Of a stretch of 64,000 nt of DNA, positions 31,488 to 41,562 are shown piece after piece. The position numbers and the translations under genes were made by a program. Below the pieces are notes generated by a model. That model did no database searches. It was not told the origin of the DNA and worked only from the letters and a program-made list of their open reading frames with translations. Position 1 is the first letter of the stretch; each line of letters starts with the position of its first letter. Source of the stretch: an uncultured Coriobacteriaceae bacterium (GTDB lineage: Bacteria; Actinomycetota; Coriobacteriia; Coriobacteriales; Atopobiaceae); contig CADCPM010000088.1 of NCBI GenBank assembly GCA_902803315.1, positions 1 to 64,000 of the forward strand. Direction: 5' to 3'.

Positions 31488-32936
31488 ATGGAAGCTGCGT
31501 ATGATGTTGTGGTAATCGGTGCGGGAGTTTCGGGCTGCGCGGTTGCCCGAGAGCTTTCGCGCTACGACGCGCGCGTGTGCGTTGTGGAACGCGAGGAGGA
31601 CGTGTGTTGCGGCACCTCCAAGGCCAATTCCGCCATAGTGCACGCGGGATTTGATGCCCAGACGGGCTCTCTCATGGCAAAGCTCAACGTGGAGGGCAAC
31701 GAGCTCATGTGGGAGCTCGCGGAGGACCTCGACTTCAAGGTAAGGCGTTGCGGATCGCTGGTTGTTTGCACTGACGAGCAGAGCCGTCCCGGCCTGGACG
31801 ACCTCCTCGCGCGAGGCAAGGCGAATGGCGTCCCCGACCTGCGCATCATTGAGCGAGACGAGTTAAAGGAGATGGAGCCGAACATCTCGGATGCGGCCGT
31901 TTGCGCCCTGTGGGCACCAAGCGCCGGCATCGTGGACGTCTTTGGGCTCAACATCGCCTTGGCCGAGAACGCCGCGCAAAACGGCGTTGAGTTTGTCTTC
32001 AATGCCGAGGTAAGCGACGTGGCGCGGCAGGGGGACGGTACGTGGCTGGTTAAGACCAGCGTTCGCGATTTGCGTACGCGCTGCGTGGTGAACGCCGCCG
32101 GTGTGTACTCGGACGTGATCCATAATATGGTGTCGGACGATAAGATTCAGATAATCCCGCGCAAGGGCGAGTATATGCTGCTCGATACCACGGCGGGATC
32201 GCATGTGAGCCATACCATCTTCATGCTGCCCACCAAGATGGGAAAGGGCATTTTGGTGAGTCCGACGGCGCACGGCAACCTGTTGGTTGGACCGACGGCG
32301 AGCGACGTAGAAGACCCAGAGTCAACCGACACGACGGTTGAGGGCTTGGCCGAGGTGGCGAGCAAGTGTGCGCTTACCGTAAAGGACGTCCCGCTGCGCG
32401 AGGTAATAACGAGCTTTGCGGGCCTGCGTGCGCACCAACCTGGCCACGAGTTCATAATCGGTGAGGTGGAAGGCGCTCCTGGCTTCGTGGACTGCGCGGC
32501 CATAGAGTCGCCAGGCCTCACCTCGTGCCCGGCGATCGGTCGCATGGTGGCGGACATCGTCAGCTCGCTGTTGGGCCTTGTTGACAAGCCTGACGGGAGT
32601 TGGGTGGCAAAGCGCAAGGGATTCGTGACCTTGGAGGGGGAACCCCTTGACGTGTGGGCAAACTTGGCCAAGCGGGACAAGGCATACGGAAACGTCATTT
32701 GTCGCTGTCGCCACGTTACCGAGGCGCAAATCGTCGATGCCATCCACAGGCCCTTGGGCGCTCGATCGCTCGACGGCGTCAAGCGTCGCGTGACGGCGGG
32801 CATGGGTCGCTGCCAGGGCGGGTTCTGCTCGCCCAAGGTCATGGAGATTCTCGAGCGAGAGCTAGGCATGGAGCCTGAGGACGTAACGAAGTCGGGGCCT
32901 GGCTCGGAACTCTTGGTGCAAGAGGGGGGTGAGTAG
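31488..32936 (+). CDS. GlpA-like FAD-dependent oxidoreductase with [2Fe-2S] BFD-like domain
   Basis: A 482-residue flavoprotein. The N-terminus has VVVIGAGVSGCAVARELS, the FAD-binding GxGxxG. The DAO-type fold continues with GTSKANSAIVHAGFD, typical of the GlpA / L-2-hydroxyglutarate oxidase group. The C-terminal 95 residues form a BFD-like iron-sulfur domain with cysteines in ICRCRHVTEAQI and GRCQGGFCSPKV. In three-gene operons with a GlpB-like protein and a DUF1667 protein, this is taken to be an anaerobic-type glycerol-3-phosphate dehydrogenase. ATG 31488 is selected because GGGGGGAG lies just upstream. It is the first gene of a three-gene operon. Confidence 0.85.
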   Translation: MEAAYDVVVIGAGVSGCAVARELSRYDARVCVVEREEDVCCGTSKANSAIVHAGFDAQTGSLMAKLNVEGNELMWELAEDLDFKVRRCGSLVVCTDEQSRPGLDDLLARGKANGVPDLRIIERDELKEMEPNISDAAVCALWAPSAGIVDVFGLNIALAENAAQNGVEFVFNAEVSDVARQGDGTWLVKTSVRDLRTRCVVNAAGVYSDVIHNMVSDDKIQIIPRKGEYMLLDTTAGSHVSHTIFMLPTKMGKGILVSPTAHGNLLVGPTASDVEDPESTDTTVEGLAEVASKCALTVKDVPLREVITSFAGLRAHQPGHEFIIGEVEGAPGFVDCAAIESPGLTSCPAIGRMVADIVSSLLGLVDKPDGSWVAKRKGFVTLEGEPLDVWANLAKRDKAYGNVICRCRHVTEAQIVDAIHRPLGARSLDGVKRRVTAGMGRCQGGFCSPKVMEILERELGMEPEDVTKSGPGSELLVQEGGE

Positions 32937-32937
32937 C

Positions 32938-34215
32938 GTGGAGCAGCGCGATATCGTTATAGTTGGTGGCGGTCCTGCGGGGCTTGCGGCTGCCATATCG
33001 GCCTTCGAGCAGGGCACGACCAATATTTGCGTGCTCGAGCGCGATGTGCAGCTGGGCGGCATCCTAAACCAATGCATCCATAACGGGTTTGGCCTGCATA
33101 CCTTCAAGGAGGAGCTCACCGGTCCCGAGTATGCGCTGCGTTATGTCAAGCGTGCGCAGGAACTGGGAATCGAGTGTCGCATGGGAACCATGGTGCTCGA
33201 CGTATCGCCCGATCGTGTGGTTACCGCCGTAAATGAGCGTCAGGGCGTCTTTAGCATCCAAGCCGGATCCGTCGTGCTTGCCATGGGTTGCCGTGAGCGA
33301 CCGCGTGGCGCCCTTAACATTCCGGGCTTCAGGCCTGCGGGCGTCTACACCGCTGGTACGGCTCAGCGCTTGGTGAACATCGAGGGCCAGATGCCAGGCC
33401 GCGAGGTCGTTATCCTGGGGTCGGGCGACATCGGCCTCATAATGGCGCGTCGCATGACCCTCGAGGGGGCGCACGTGGCCTGCGTCGCCGAGCTCATGCC
33501 CTATTCCGGCGGTCTCAAGCGAAACATCGTCCAATGCCTGGACGACTATGGGATTCCGTTGCTTCTGAGCCATACGGTCACGCGCGTGGAGGGCAAGCGT
33601 CGTGTCGAGGCCGTGTGGGTGGCACAGGTGGATGAGTCACTGCGGCCTATCCCGGGAACCGAGCGACGCTATCCCTGCGACACGCTGCTACTCTCGGTGG
33701 GTTTGCTTCCCGAAAACGAGCTTTCTCGAGGCGCTGGCGTGGAGCTTTCGCCGATTACGCGAGGTCCCGTGGTGGACGAGCACCTGCAAACGAGCGTTGC
33801 GGGCGTGTTTGCCTGCGGAAACGTGCTGCATGTGCACGATCTGGTGGACTACGTGAGCCAGGAGGCGGCTGCGGCAGGAGCCTCTGCGGCCCGTTACGTC
33901 CAGGGATCGGATGATGCGCGCGAGGCAGATAAGGACGTGGCCCGCATACCTGTGGTCGCGCAGGATGGTGTGCGCTATACTGTGCCCTCGTCGATATCGC
34001 CTGACCTCATGGATGACAAGCTCACCGTGCGCTTTCGCGTGGGCAATGTGTACAAAGACCGCTTCGTGTCGGTGTATTTGGGCGAGGAGCGCGTCTCCCA
34101 TCGCAAGAAGCGCGTGTTGGCGCCAGGGGAGATGGAGGAAGTGGTGCTCAAGCGGGCAGACCTTTGCTCGCGCCCCGGCATCGATCGCATCGTGGTAAAG
34201 CTTGAGGAGGAGTAG
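32938..34215 (+). CDS. GlpB-like FAD/NAD-dependent oxidoreductase
   Basis: A 425-residue pyridine-nucleotide-disulfide-type flavoprotein. FAD motif VIVGGGPAGLAAAISA is at the start, a second Rossmann motif VVILGSGDIGLIMARRM near residues 160-175, and a GVFACGNVLHVHDLVDYVSQEA site near the FAD pyrophosphate region. The pair GNVLHVHDLVD is typical of partners of GlpA-like proteins. It should pass electrons between the GlpA-like subunit and NAD(H) or another carrier. GTG 32938 starts one base after the previous stop; a GTG at 32929 overlapping that gene is also possible. DUF1667 follows after 2 bases. Confidence 0.82.
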   Translation: MEQRDIVIVGGGPAGLAAAISAFEQGTTNICVLERDVQLGGILNQCIHNGFGLHTFKEELTGPEYALRYVKRAQELGIECRMGTMVLDVSPDRVVTAVNERQGVFSIQAGSVVLAMGCRERPRGALNIPGFRPAGVYTAGTAQRLVNIEGQMPGREVVILGSGDIGLIMARRMTLEGAHVACVAELMPYSGGLKRNIVQCLDDYGIPLLLSHTVTRVEGKRRVEAVWVAQVDESLRPIPGTERRYPCDTLLLSVGLLPENELSRGAGVELSPITRGPVVDEHLQTSVAGVFACGNVLHVHDLVDYVSQEAAAAGASAARYVQGSDDAREADKDVARIPVVAQDGVRYTVPSSISPDLMDDKLTVRFRVGNVYKDRFVSVYLGEERVSHRKKRVLAPGEMEEVVLKRADLCSRPGIDRIVVKLEEE

Positions 34216-34217
34216 CC

Positions 34218-34583
34218 ATGGCAGAGGAAAGGCGCGAACTCACCTGCATAAACTGTCCGCTGGGATGTCTGCTCACCGTAACGATTTCCAACGGCGAGGT
34301 CGTTGCCGTGGAAGGCAACACCTGCAAGCGCGGCGAGGTGTACGGTCGCAAAGAGGTGACAAACCCCACGCGCATTGTGACCACTACCGTACCGGTCGAC
34401 GGCAGCGCCACCGAACGCATGGTTTCGGTAAAGACTGCGTCCGACATACCCAAGCCACTCATATTCGACGTGATGGCCGCCCTTGCGGACGTGCGCGTAA
34501 AAGCGCCCGTTGCCGTGGGCGACGTGGTGCTCGCAAACGTGTGTGGCACCGGCGTGGACATCGTGGCAACCAAGGAAGCGTAG
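34218..34583 (+). CDS. DUF1667 protein, cysteine-rich third subunit of the GlpAB-like operon
   Basis: A 121-residue protein with a Cys cluster at the N-terminus (CINCPLGC) and a further Cys in GNTCKRGEVYG, fitting an iron-sulfur or zinc site. DUF1667 genes commonly follow the two oxidoreductases in Clostridia and Coriobacteriia and are thought to serve as an electron-transfer or assembly subunit. An AGGAGGAGTAGCC stretch precedes ATG 34218. A family-1 hairpin repeat follows the gene. Confidence 0.82.
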   Translation: MAEERRELTCINCPLGCLLTVTISNGEVVAVEGNTCKRGEVYGRKEVTNPTRIVTTTVPVDGSATERMVSVKTASDIPKPLIFDVMAALADVRVKAPVAVGDVVLANVCGTGVDIVATKEA

Positions 34584-34607
34584 AAGGAAAAGGCCGACCC
34601 TCACGGC

Positions 34608-34707
34608 AGCCCCGCGCCCGCGACGTGACCCGCAAGCGGCGACTCACGAAGTGGGCGAGCGATGCGAGCGCGGAGCCGCCTGCGGTCGCATCGCGAGCGC
34701 GGGGCGT
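34608..34707. repeat. Hairpin repeat family 1 copy
   Basis: The conserved core (CGGCGACTCACGAAGTG onwards to GCGGAGCCGCC) lies between complementary arms at 34609-34634 and 34681-34706 (outermost CCCCGCGC / GCGCGGGG). The arms pair with several mismatches. It lies 25 bases after the DUF1667 stop and before the YdcF-like gene. Confidence 0.75.
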
Positions 34708-34801
34708 GGACGTGCGGGGGCGGGCATCAGCCCCTGCTTCACAACACTGCTTTGCGCCTTGGTGCGGCACTCCTGTATCATGTCATGCATAGGAGGGTTT
34801 T

Positions 34802-36295
34802 ATGACAAAGAGCGTGCATGGCAACAATCCGACCAAGGGAATATGGCTTCGATTCCTCGTCCTTATCCCCATAGCCCTTACAATGTTTTTTGTATCGCGA
34901 GCGTACATCCAATCGAAGTGCGCCACCTACGATGCATGGACGCCCGTAAACATGAAGGGTAATTACAGCAACCTTAGCATTAAGGACGTAACGTGCGACC
35001 CCGCGGGCGTCGTGGAGCCCGTGAGCATCCATCCGGGCGCAAACGGTGCGGCGTGCGTAACGTTCAAGGCGCTGTCGGACGGCGAAGCGATGGTGAGGCT
35101 TGGCAATGCACAAGTGGGTGCGGAAGACGAGGTATGGTGGTATTTCCGCGTGACGCAAGGCGCCATAATTGAGGGCGGGGTCAATTTCTCGGGCTGGGAA
35201 TCTATACACGCGTGCATCTGCATATTCCTGGGCGTTTGCGCCGTACTCTTTGGGAGCGTGGTCGTGCGCCTGTGGCGTGCGTCATGGTACGGATACGAGA
35301 TGGTGGCCGCCGGAGGCGGATTCGTGTTCAGTGCCTTTGAGTGTGCGTTCTTTACCATCCTCTTCGTACGTGGGAGCTTTCTCGAATTCGCGGACATCGC
35401 ATACGAAATCACCAACATGGCCTCCTGGTTCGTAAACATAACCTTCTTGCCCATGGGTGTTCTGGCGTTGCTTGTGTCGATAAGCAACATATGGCTCATT
35501 CGCCACGAGGGCATGCGTCCCGTCAACCTTCTCGGCATCGCTGTGAGTGTTTTGTATGCTGCCGTAATGTTCGTTTGGTTCCATTGGTGGTCTGTGGGGG
35601 TAGACCTGCCCATCTCGTTTGAGGCGCTACATTTTGTGGACTCGATATTGGCAGCGGGCATAACCTTTGGGGAGTGCCTGCTATTATCCACCATCGTGTG
35701 CGCGTGGCTTGCATCGCGTCACGTTCCGCACCATGGCGTGAACTACCTTGTGGTGTTGGGGTGCGGCATTCGTCCGGACGGGACGCCGTCGCCCCTCCTT
35801 GCCGGACGCGTGGACAGGGCGTTTGCATTCGATAAGGACCGCACAGGGGCGGGCGATGCACCGGCGACCTTCGTGCCGAGTGGCGGTCAGGGGCCGGATG
35901 AGGTCATGAGCGAAGCGCAGAGCATGCACGACTATCTTGTGAGAAAGGGCGTCGATTCAAGCCGCGTCGTATTGGAGGGCAAGTCGAGCACGACGCGTGA
36001 GAACATGGTCTTTTCGCGCGAGGTAATAGAGGACCATGCCGGTGCGAGTGCAGACGAGCTGAGCATAGCGTTTAGCACCACGAACTATCACGTGTTCCGC
36101 GGCTATGTGTGCGCGCATAAGGCCGGCATGGTGGCGGAGGGGATGGCGAGCAAGACAAAGGCCTACTTTTGGCCTAACGCCTTTTTGCGTGAATTCGCGG
36201 GCTTGTTGGTAACGCAATGGAAGGGAATACTGCAGACCTTCCTCATAATCGCGTTGGTATACGCCGTCGCCGAGTACATATTGTTTCTTAGCTAA
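34802..36295 (+). CDS. YdcF-like (DUF218) membrane protein
   Basis: A 497-residue membrane protein. A hydrophobic N-terminal helix (about 15-33) is followed by an extracytoplasmic domain of about 90 residues, then six or so membrane helices (about 135-310). The DUF218/YdcF domain is at about 315-465: YLVVLGCGIRPDGTPSPLL, a FVPSGGQGPDE loop, EGKSSTTRENM and FSTTNYHVFRG. A last helix ends the protein. YdcF-like domains occur in envelope proteins linked to vancomycin sensitivity (SanA) and lipid-carrier recycling; the substrate here is unknown. AGGAGGGTTTT precedes ATG 34802. Confidence 0.82.
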   Translation: MTKSVHGNNPTKGIWLRFLVLIPIALTMFFVSRAYIQSKCATYDAWTPVNMKGNYSNLSIKDVTCDPAGVVEPVSIHPGANGAACVTFKALSDGEAMVRLGNAQVGAEDEVWWYFRVTQGAIIEGGVNFSGWESIHACICIFLGVCAVLFGSVVVRLWRASWYGYEMVAAGGGFVFSAFECAFFTILFVRGSFLEFADIAYEITNMASWFVNITFLPMGVLALLVSISNIWLIRHEGMRPVNLLGIAVSVLYAAVMFVWFHWWSVGVDLPISFEALHFVDSILAAGITFGECLLLSTIVCAWLASRHVPHHGVNYLVVLGCGIRPDGTPSPLLAGRVDRAFAFDKDRTGAGDAPATFVPSGGQGPDEVMSEAQSMHDYLVRKGVDSSRVVLEGKSSTTRENMVFSREVIEDHAGASADELSIAFSTTNYHVFRGYVCAHKAGMVAEGMASKTKAYFWPNAFLREFAGLLVTQWKGILQTFLIIALVYAVAEYILFLS

Positions 36296-36347
36296 TCCAT
36301 ATTTCCAGTGATGGATTTGGATAGATTGACTCAAATGAGGGGGTTCC

Positions 36348-38912
36348 ATGGAAATCGACGCATTCGCACCGGGTTCGCTGGGATCGCTGTCGCCTGACTT
36401 CGAGAATGGGGAGGACCCGCTTGGGGGAGAGGAGGCGCTCGAGCTCTTCCTGGAGTGGGTTGAGGCCCGAGGGCTCACGTTGTGGGAGCATCAGGAAGAG
36501 GCCCTTCTCTCGATTGCCATGGGAAATCACGTTATCCTGGGTACGCCCACGGGGTCGGGAAAGTCGCTCGTGGCTGTGGGCATGTGCTTTATGGCGCTGG
36601 CCGCCGACTATACCTCCTACTACACCGCACCCATAAAGGCCCTCGTAAGCGAGAAGTTCTTCGAGCTTGTGGAGCTGTTCGGTCGCGACATGGTGGGCAT
36701 GATAACGGGGGACGTGTCCATAAACCCAGGCGCGCCGGTGGTGTGCTGCACGGCCGAGATCCTGGCAAACCAGGCGTTGCGCGAGGGGGAGGACACAAGC
36801 GTTGCGTGGGTGGTAATGGACGAGTTCCACTATTATGGGGACCCAGACCGCGGCTGGGCGTGGCAGGTGCCGCTGCTTGCGCTGCGCAACACCAAATTCC
36901 TGCTCATGAGCGCCACGTTGGGCGACGTAACGCACATAGCCACCTCGCTGGAGGAGCGTACCAATACCGAGGTGGACCTGGTGCTTGACGCACCTCGGCC
37001 TGTGCCGCTCTCGTACGAGTTCGTGGAGACGCCCCTGGAGGCAACGGTGGAGCTTGCGTTGCGGGCCGGTGACGCACCGCTCTACATCGTTCACTTTGCC
37101 CAAGACGCGGCACTCAAGAGCGCGCAGGCGCTCGCAAGCTATGGCGTGTCAACCCGCGAGCAGCGCGATGCGGTAAAGGCAGCCTGCAAGGGAACGCGCT
37201 TTTCCACGGCATTCGGAAAGACGCTCCAGCGTCTTTTGAGCACCGGTGTGGGCGTGCACCATGCGGGCATGCTTCCACGATACCGCCTTCTTGTTGAGAA
37301 GCTCGCCCAACAGGGGCTCCTGCCCGTTATCTGTGGCACCGACACCTTGGGCGTGGGCATAAACGTGCCCATACACACCGTGCTGCTCACGGCCTTGGCA
37401 AAATACGACGGCCGCCGCCAACGCAGGCTCAACGCTCGTGAGTTCCATCAGATTGCCGGCCGCGCCGGCCGCGCCGGCTTTGACACCGAGGGCGTCGTTC
37501 TTGCGCAGGCCACGCCCTATGACGTCGAGAAGGCAAAGGCGTTGGCCAAGGCGGGAGGCGACCCAAAGAAGGCTCGCCGCATACGCGTTGGAAAGCCGCC
37601 AGAAGGTTACGTAGGCTGGAACAAGGGCACCTTCGAGCGCCTTACCGCTGCCGCACCTGAGGCGTTGCGCCCTCGGTTGAAGGTGACGCATTCCATGGTG
37701 TTGGCCGAGGTCGGCCAGGGAGGCGACGCGCTGCAGAGGATGCATGAGCTCATAGACGCCTCCGCACAGGACAGTGAGCAAAAGCAAGCTCTCCATACGA
37801 GAACGGACGAGATATTCGCCACGCTCATGGATGCGGGCGTGGTGGTTCGCGAGGAACTGCCGGATGGCGAGGTGGACTACTACACCACGGTGGACGTGCC
37901 TGATGACTTTGCGTTGGACCAGCCCCTCTCGCCGTTTTTGCTGGCTGCGCTGGAGCTGCTTGACCGCGAGTCCGAAACGTACTCCATGGACGTGATTTCT
38001 CTGGTGGAAGCCACGCTGGAAGACCCATACCAGATTCTAAGGGCCCAGGAGCGCGCCGCGCGCGATGAGGCGATGGCGCGCATGAAGGCCGACGGGGTGG
38101 AGTACGAGGAGCGCATAGACCGGCTGCAGGAGGTTTCGTATCCCAAGCCGTTGGAGGAGTTGGTGGATGCGGCCTTTGCGCAGTATTGCCAGAAGGTGCC
38201 GTGGGCGAATGACTACGAGCCTCGTCCCAAGTCGGTGCTGCGCGACATGCTGGAGACGGCATCTGACTTCAAGGGCTACATTCAGCGTTGTAACATCGCG
38301 CGTGCCGAGGGCGTGCTGCTGCGCTACCTTTCCGAGGCCTATCGTGCGCTTGATCGCACGCTGCCACTTGACGCGCGCGATGAGCGACTGGAGGAGATAA
38401 TTGCCTGGCTGGGCCTTGTGGTACTCTCGGTTGATTCTAGCCTGGTGGACGAGTGGGCACGCTCTGGCGAGCTTTCAGACGATGCGCTCGCTCCGCCGCC
38501 CGCGCCCGACGAGGTGGTGCACGACCGCCGCGCAGTGACGTTGCTCGTACGCAACGCGCTGTTTGCGCGCGTACGCCTGGCCGCTCACAACGACGTGCGT
38601 GCGCTTGGTGAGCTTGATGCCGAGTGGGGATGGAGGATGCCGCGTTGGAAGGCCGCATTGGATGCGTACTTCGAGGAGCATGAGGAGATTCTGCTGGACG
38701 CGGATGCGCGCTCAACGTCCTTCTTCCTGCTCGACGAAGCGGGCGAGAAGTCCAACCACACCTGGCACGTGCGTCAGATTTTCAATGACTCCGAAGGCGA
38801 CCGGGACTTTGGCATCGATGCCCAGGTGGACCTGGACGCCACGCAGGAGGCGGGCGAAGCAGTCTTTTCCGACTATTGCGCAGGATTCGTCGAGGACCTA
38901 TTGGATCTATAA
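36348..38912 (+). CDS. Ski2/Mtr4-like DEAD/DEAH helicase with DUF3516 region
   Basis: An 854-residue superfamily 2 helicase probably acting on RNA. Motif I is GTPTGSGKS at about 64-72, motif II is MDEFHYY at about 156-162, and motif III is SATLGD. Motif VI is HQIAGRAGRAGFD at about 365-377. The C-terminal half matches DUF3516, an actinobacterial extension with helical content and without a known activity. AGGGGG lies 6 bases before ATG 36348. It is a single gene; the preceding YdcF-like gene ends 52 bases upstream. A GGGGACTGTCCCC palindrome follows the stop. Confidence 0.85.
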   Translation: MEIDAFAPGSLGSLSPDFENGEDPLGGEEALELFLEWVEARGLTLWEHQEEALLSIAMGNHVILGTPTGSGKSLVAVGMCFMALAADYTSYYTAPIKALVSEKFFELVELFGRDMVGMITGDVSINPGAPVVCCTAEILANQALREGEDTSVAWVVMDEFHYYGDPDRGWAWQVPLLALRNTKFLLMSATLGDVTHIATSLEERTNTEVDLVLDAPRPVPLSYEFVETPLEATVELALRAGDAPLYIVHFAQDAALKSAQALASYGVSTREQRDAVKAACKGTRFSTAFGKTLQRLLSTGVGVHHAGMLPRYRLLVEKLAQQGLLPVICGTDTLGVGINVPIHTVLLTALAKYDGRRQRRLNAREFHQIAGRAGRAGFDTEGVVLAQATPYDVEKAKALAKAGGDPKKARRIRVGKPPEGYVGWNKGTFERLTAAAPEALRPRLKVTHSMVLAEVGQGGDALQRMHELIDASAQDSEQKQALHTRTDEIFATLMDAGVVVREELPDGEVDYYTTVDVPDDFALDQPLSPFLLAALELLDRESETYSMDVISLVEATLEDPYQILRAQERAARDEAMARMKADGVEYEERIDRLQEVSYPKPLEELVDAAFAQYCQKVPWANDYEPRPKSVLRDMLETASDFKGYIQRCNIARAEGVLLRYLSEAYRALDRTLPLDARDERLEEIIAWLGLVVLSVDSSLVDEWARSGELSDDALAPPPAPDEVVHDRRAVTLLVRNALFARVRLAAHNDVRALGELDAEWGWRMPRWKAALDAYFEEHEEILLDADARSTSFFLLDEAGEKSNHTWHVRQIFNDSEGDRDFGIDAQVDLDATQEAGEAVFSDYCAGFVEDLLDL

Positions 38913-38944
38913 AGCGTGCAAAAGGGGATGGGTGGAGCGGTTAA

Positions 38945-38982
38945 GGACCCTAAGTAGGGGACTGTCCCCTACTTAGGGCCCC
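38945..38982. repeat. GGGGACTGTCCCC-centred palindrome
   Basis: An 18-bp inverted repeat around one central T, from GGACCCTAAG to CTTAGGGCCC, with core GGGGACTGTCCCC. It lies between two convergent genes and could serve as a bidirectional end of transcription, though U-runs are absent. Confidence 0.6.
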
Positions 38983-39016
38983 GAGAGATGCAGAAGATGG
39001 CTGGTCTTATGGACGC

Positions 39017-41371
39017 TTAGAGGCGACGGACGGCAATGGTGTAGAGGGCGCTGACGGCAAAGCATATGATGCCGCCCACGATGAATGCGATTACCCTGGC
39101 AATGGAATCGGTGGCAGATACGTCAATGGCTACGATCTTGAGTACGCTTAGCAGGATGACAACAAGGCCGAAGGGACGCAGCGTGTCCAACCGCCGCGCG
39201 AAGCCCAGCCCAACGCAAACGAGCGCCGCGAGCATGGCCACAACCGACACTACGGCTCCGCCTTCTTTTCCTAGCAAGCCTTGTGCCACGCATGTGGACC
39301 AAAGCACAAGCATTATGCCACCCAGGACTTGCTCGAACTTAGCGCAATCGCGTGACTTGAGCGCAATGAGGACAAGCCGTACCACGATCGTGAGCCCGGC
39401 AAGAAGCGACGTCGCAACGGCGAGGACAGGCGCATAGGGTGCTATCTGCGCATAGTCCTGTGGACCGCATGCCACGACCGTGACGCACGCTACGCAAACG
39501 ATTGCGAACTCGTTGAGTCGCAACGCGACGCAGGTGGGATGGGAGAGGTTGAGCCTGCGGGTAAGGTCGGCACTGGCAATGCCGCAGACGATGAGCATCG
39601 CGCTGGCCTGGGTCGCGAGCTCGCAGAGCGGGGCGGGAGCGCCACAAGTTGCCCAAACAGGCCAGAATGAGAGCTCGGTGCCGATTATGCAGGCAAGCAG
39701 GACGCCGTTTAGCGCCTTTGCACGTCTCTCCTCCCCAAGGGCATACCACCAAAGTAAGGCAAGGCAGTCGAGGAGAATCAGATAGGCGATGCCGAGGGCG
39801 ACGGGTGCAAGCGAGTTTAGAAAGCCGTAGCCGCCACACGGCATGAGGAGCGCATCCAGCGCCACCAACGCACCGGCACACAATTGCAGGCTCGACTCGC
39901 AAAGCACCTTGCCCGAGAGCCACAGTGCCATAGCGACGAGAATGACCAAGGGAATCGTTCCGTAGGGCAATGAGTAAACTTGGCGCATGAGGAGTAAAGG
40001 CACGCAGGAGATTGCGCAAAGGACAGATGAGGTGAGCGCCATGCGAACGTCCAGCATTCGCGCCTTATTGAGGACTATTGCGAAAGCCCATCGAATTGCA
40101 ATGACGGCGCACGTAACCAACGTGATGGTCGAAATGTCCAAGTCAGCGAGAGGGCCTGTTCCCATGTGCAGAAGCGGAAGGTAGACGTCGAGTCCGAGCG
40201 AAACGAACCAAAGGACTGAGGAGGTGGCATGGGCGGCGCGGTCTGCGCTGGTTGGTCCTTGCCCGTCTCTTTCTCGACCGCACAGTATGCTTACGAACAG
40301 CGAGAGGGCGCTTGCAACAACCAGCTGCGTTGCCATGGCGCATGCGTAGGCGGGCCAATCGGGCGTGCCAACGCGATGTCCATGCGACCATTGCATCTGC
40401 AGGCTCACCAGTATGCACACGGCCATGGAGACGAATGCCGCTGAGAGCCGAGCCTTACCCTGTGACTTTATGCAACCAAACACCGCGATGAGGCATGCCG
40501 CAAGCTGATAGCCAACCAACAGAGGCAGCTGGCCGAGCTCCACACCGCGCGAATAGGCAAAGCACGTGGATATGGCCATGCCAGCTTGTGCCACGACACT
40601 GAGCACGACCGATCTTTGACGTATGGAAAGCAAGACGCACGCAACGAGCCATACGAGCAAAAGGACGGAGGCCGATGCGTCCGTGAGGTATCCAAAGTAC
40701 AAGTACGTTAAGAGGAGCGATACGAACACGGACCCAAGTCCGCAGCCGAGCAACGCCTGCGAAAAGGGCGATCGGTTTCGTGCACTCGTGACAAGACCTG
40801 CGGCGGTAAGGCCGGCACTGAGCACGAAGAGCGAGGCACAGCGAATCTGGTCGGTGAGCATGGGTGCTACGAGGACGCCCAAAAAGATGAGCCCGGCAAA
40901 GATGAGCAGTGCGGCCAACACGCCAAGCACGCGCGTTCCGAACAGGTTCTCAAACGAGGCGTGTCCATGCGATCGTTCTTGCTGTGCCGGTACCTGTGGC
41001 TTTGGCATGGGTCGGGCCTGAGCGGTTGGTGCGGGCGATGGTTGTGTGGGCGATGGCCGTGCGGGCATATTGGATATCGAAGGAGGTATGGGGCCAGCGC
41101 CTGGCGCGGTGGGTAAAGAAGCCTGTTGGGCGGTTCCCACCATCACAGCCGGGGCTTCAGCTGTGACGTTCGTCTTTGCCTGTGGCCCATGCTGCCATGT
41201 GTCTTGCATGGGTGGGGGAGGCGGCTGATGCACCCCTGGCTGTTTCGAGTCATTTTGCATGAGCTCATTGAGGTCACGTTTGAGCACGCGAACCGTAGAG
41301 TAGATGTTAGCCACCAAGATAGTGAGCAGAACGAGCAAGACCATAATGAATGCAAGCTGAATCTCGACCAT
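39017..41371 (-). CDS. DUF2339 polytopic membrane protein
   Basis: A 784-residue membrane protein with one N-terminal helix (about 5-25), a Pro/Gln-rich linker to about 130, and then more than twenty hydrophobic segments. The DUF2339 signature follows the linker: FENLFGTRVLGVLAALLIFAGLIFLG, then the repeated helix pairs. Function is unknown. GGGAGGGAGAG lies just before ATG 41371, which is better than the upstream in-frame start at 41422. It is divergent from the TetR gene at 41.6 kb. Confidence 0.8.
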   Translation of the reverse strand: MVEIQLAFIMVLLVLLTILVANIYSTVRVLKRDLNELMQNDSKQPGVHQPPPPPMQDTWQHGPQAKTNVTAEAPAVMVGTAQQASLPTAPGAGPIPPSISNMPARPSPTQPSPAPTAQARPMPKPQVPAQQERSHGHASFENLFGTRVLGVLAALLIFAGLIFLGVLVAPMLTDQIRCASLFVLSAGLTAAGLVTSARNRSPFSQALLGCGLGSVFVSLLLTYLYFGYLTDASASVLLLVWLVACVLLSIRQRSVVLSVVAQAGMAISTCFAYSRGVELGQLPLLVGYQLAACLIAVFGCIKSQGKARLSAAFVSMAVCILVSLQMQWSHGHRVGTPDWPAYACAMATQLVVASALSLFVSILCGRERDGQGPTSADRAAHATSSVLWFVSLGLDVYLPLLHMGTGPLADLDISTITLVTCAVIAIRWAFAIVLNKARMLDVRMALTSSVLCAISCVPLLLMRQVYSLPYGTIPLVILVAMALWLSGKVLCESSLQLCAGALVALDALLMPCGGYGFLNSLAPVALGIAYLILLDCLALLWWYALGEERRAKALNGVLLACIIGTELSFWPVWATCGAPAPLCELATQASAMLIVCGIASADLTRRLNLSHPTCVALRLNEFAIVCVACVTVVACGPQDYAQIAPYAPVLAVATSLLAGLTIVVRLVLIALKSRDCAKFEQVLGGIMLVLWSTCVAQGLLGKEGGAVVSVVAMLAALVCVGLGFARRLDTLRPFGLVVILLSVLKIVAIDVSATDSIARVIAFIVGGIICFAVSALYTIAVRRL

Positions 41372-41562
41372 GGCTCTCCCTCCCGTAGTAACGTTAATGC
41401 TAACACTCAACGGACTGCCCATGCATCGTCCAGGGCGCTAGCTCTTGATAGTCACGTGCGGGCGCCTGCGAATAAAGTGCCTTTGTTTATACCGTTTGGG
41501 GGAATGTCCACCCACTCGTTTGTCCAATACCGCCAGCTGTCGAAAAAGTGACTTCATGGGGC

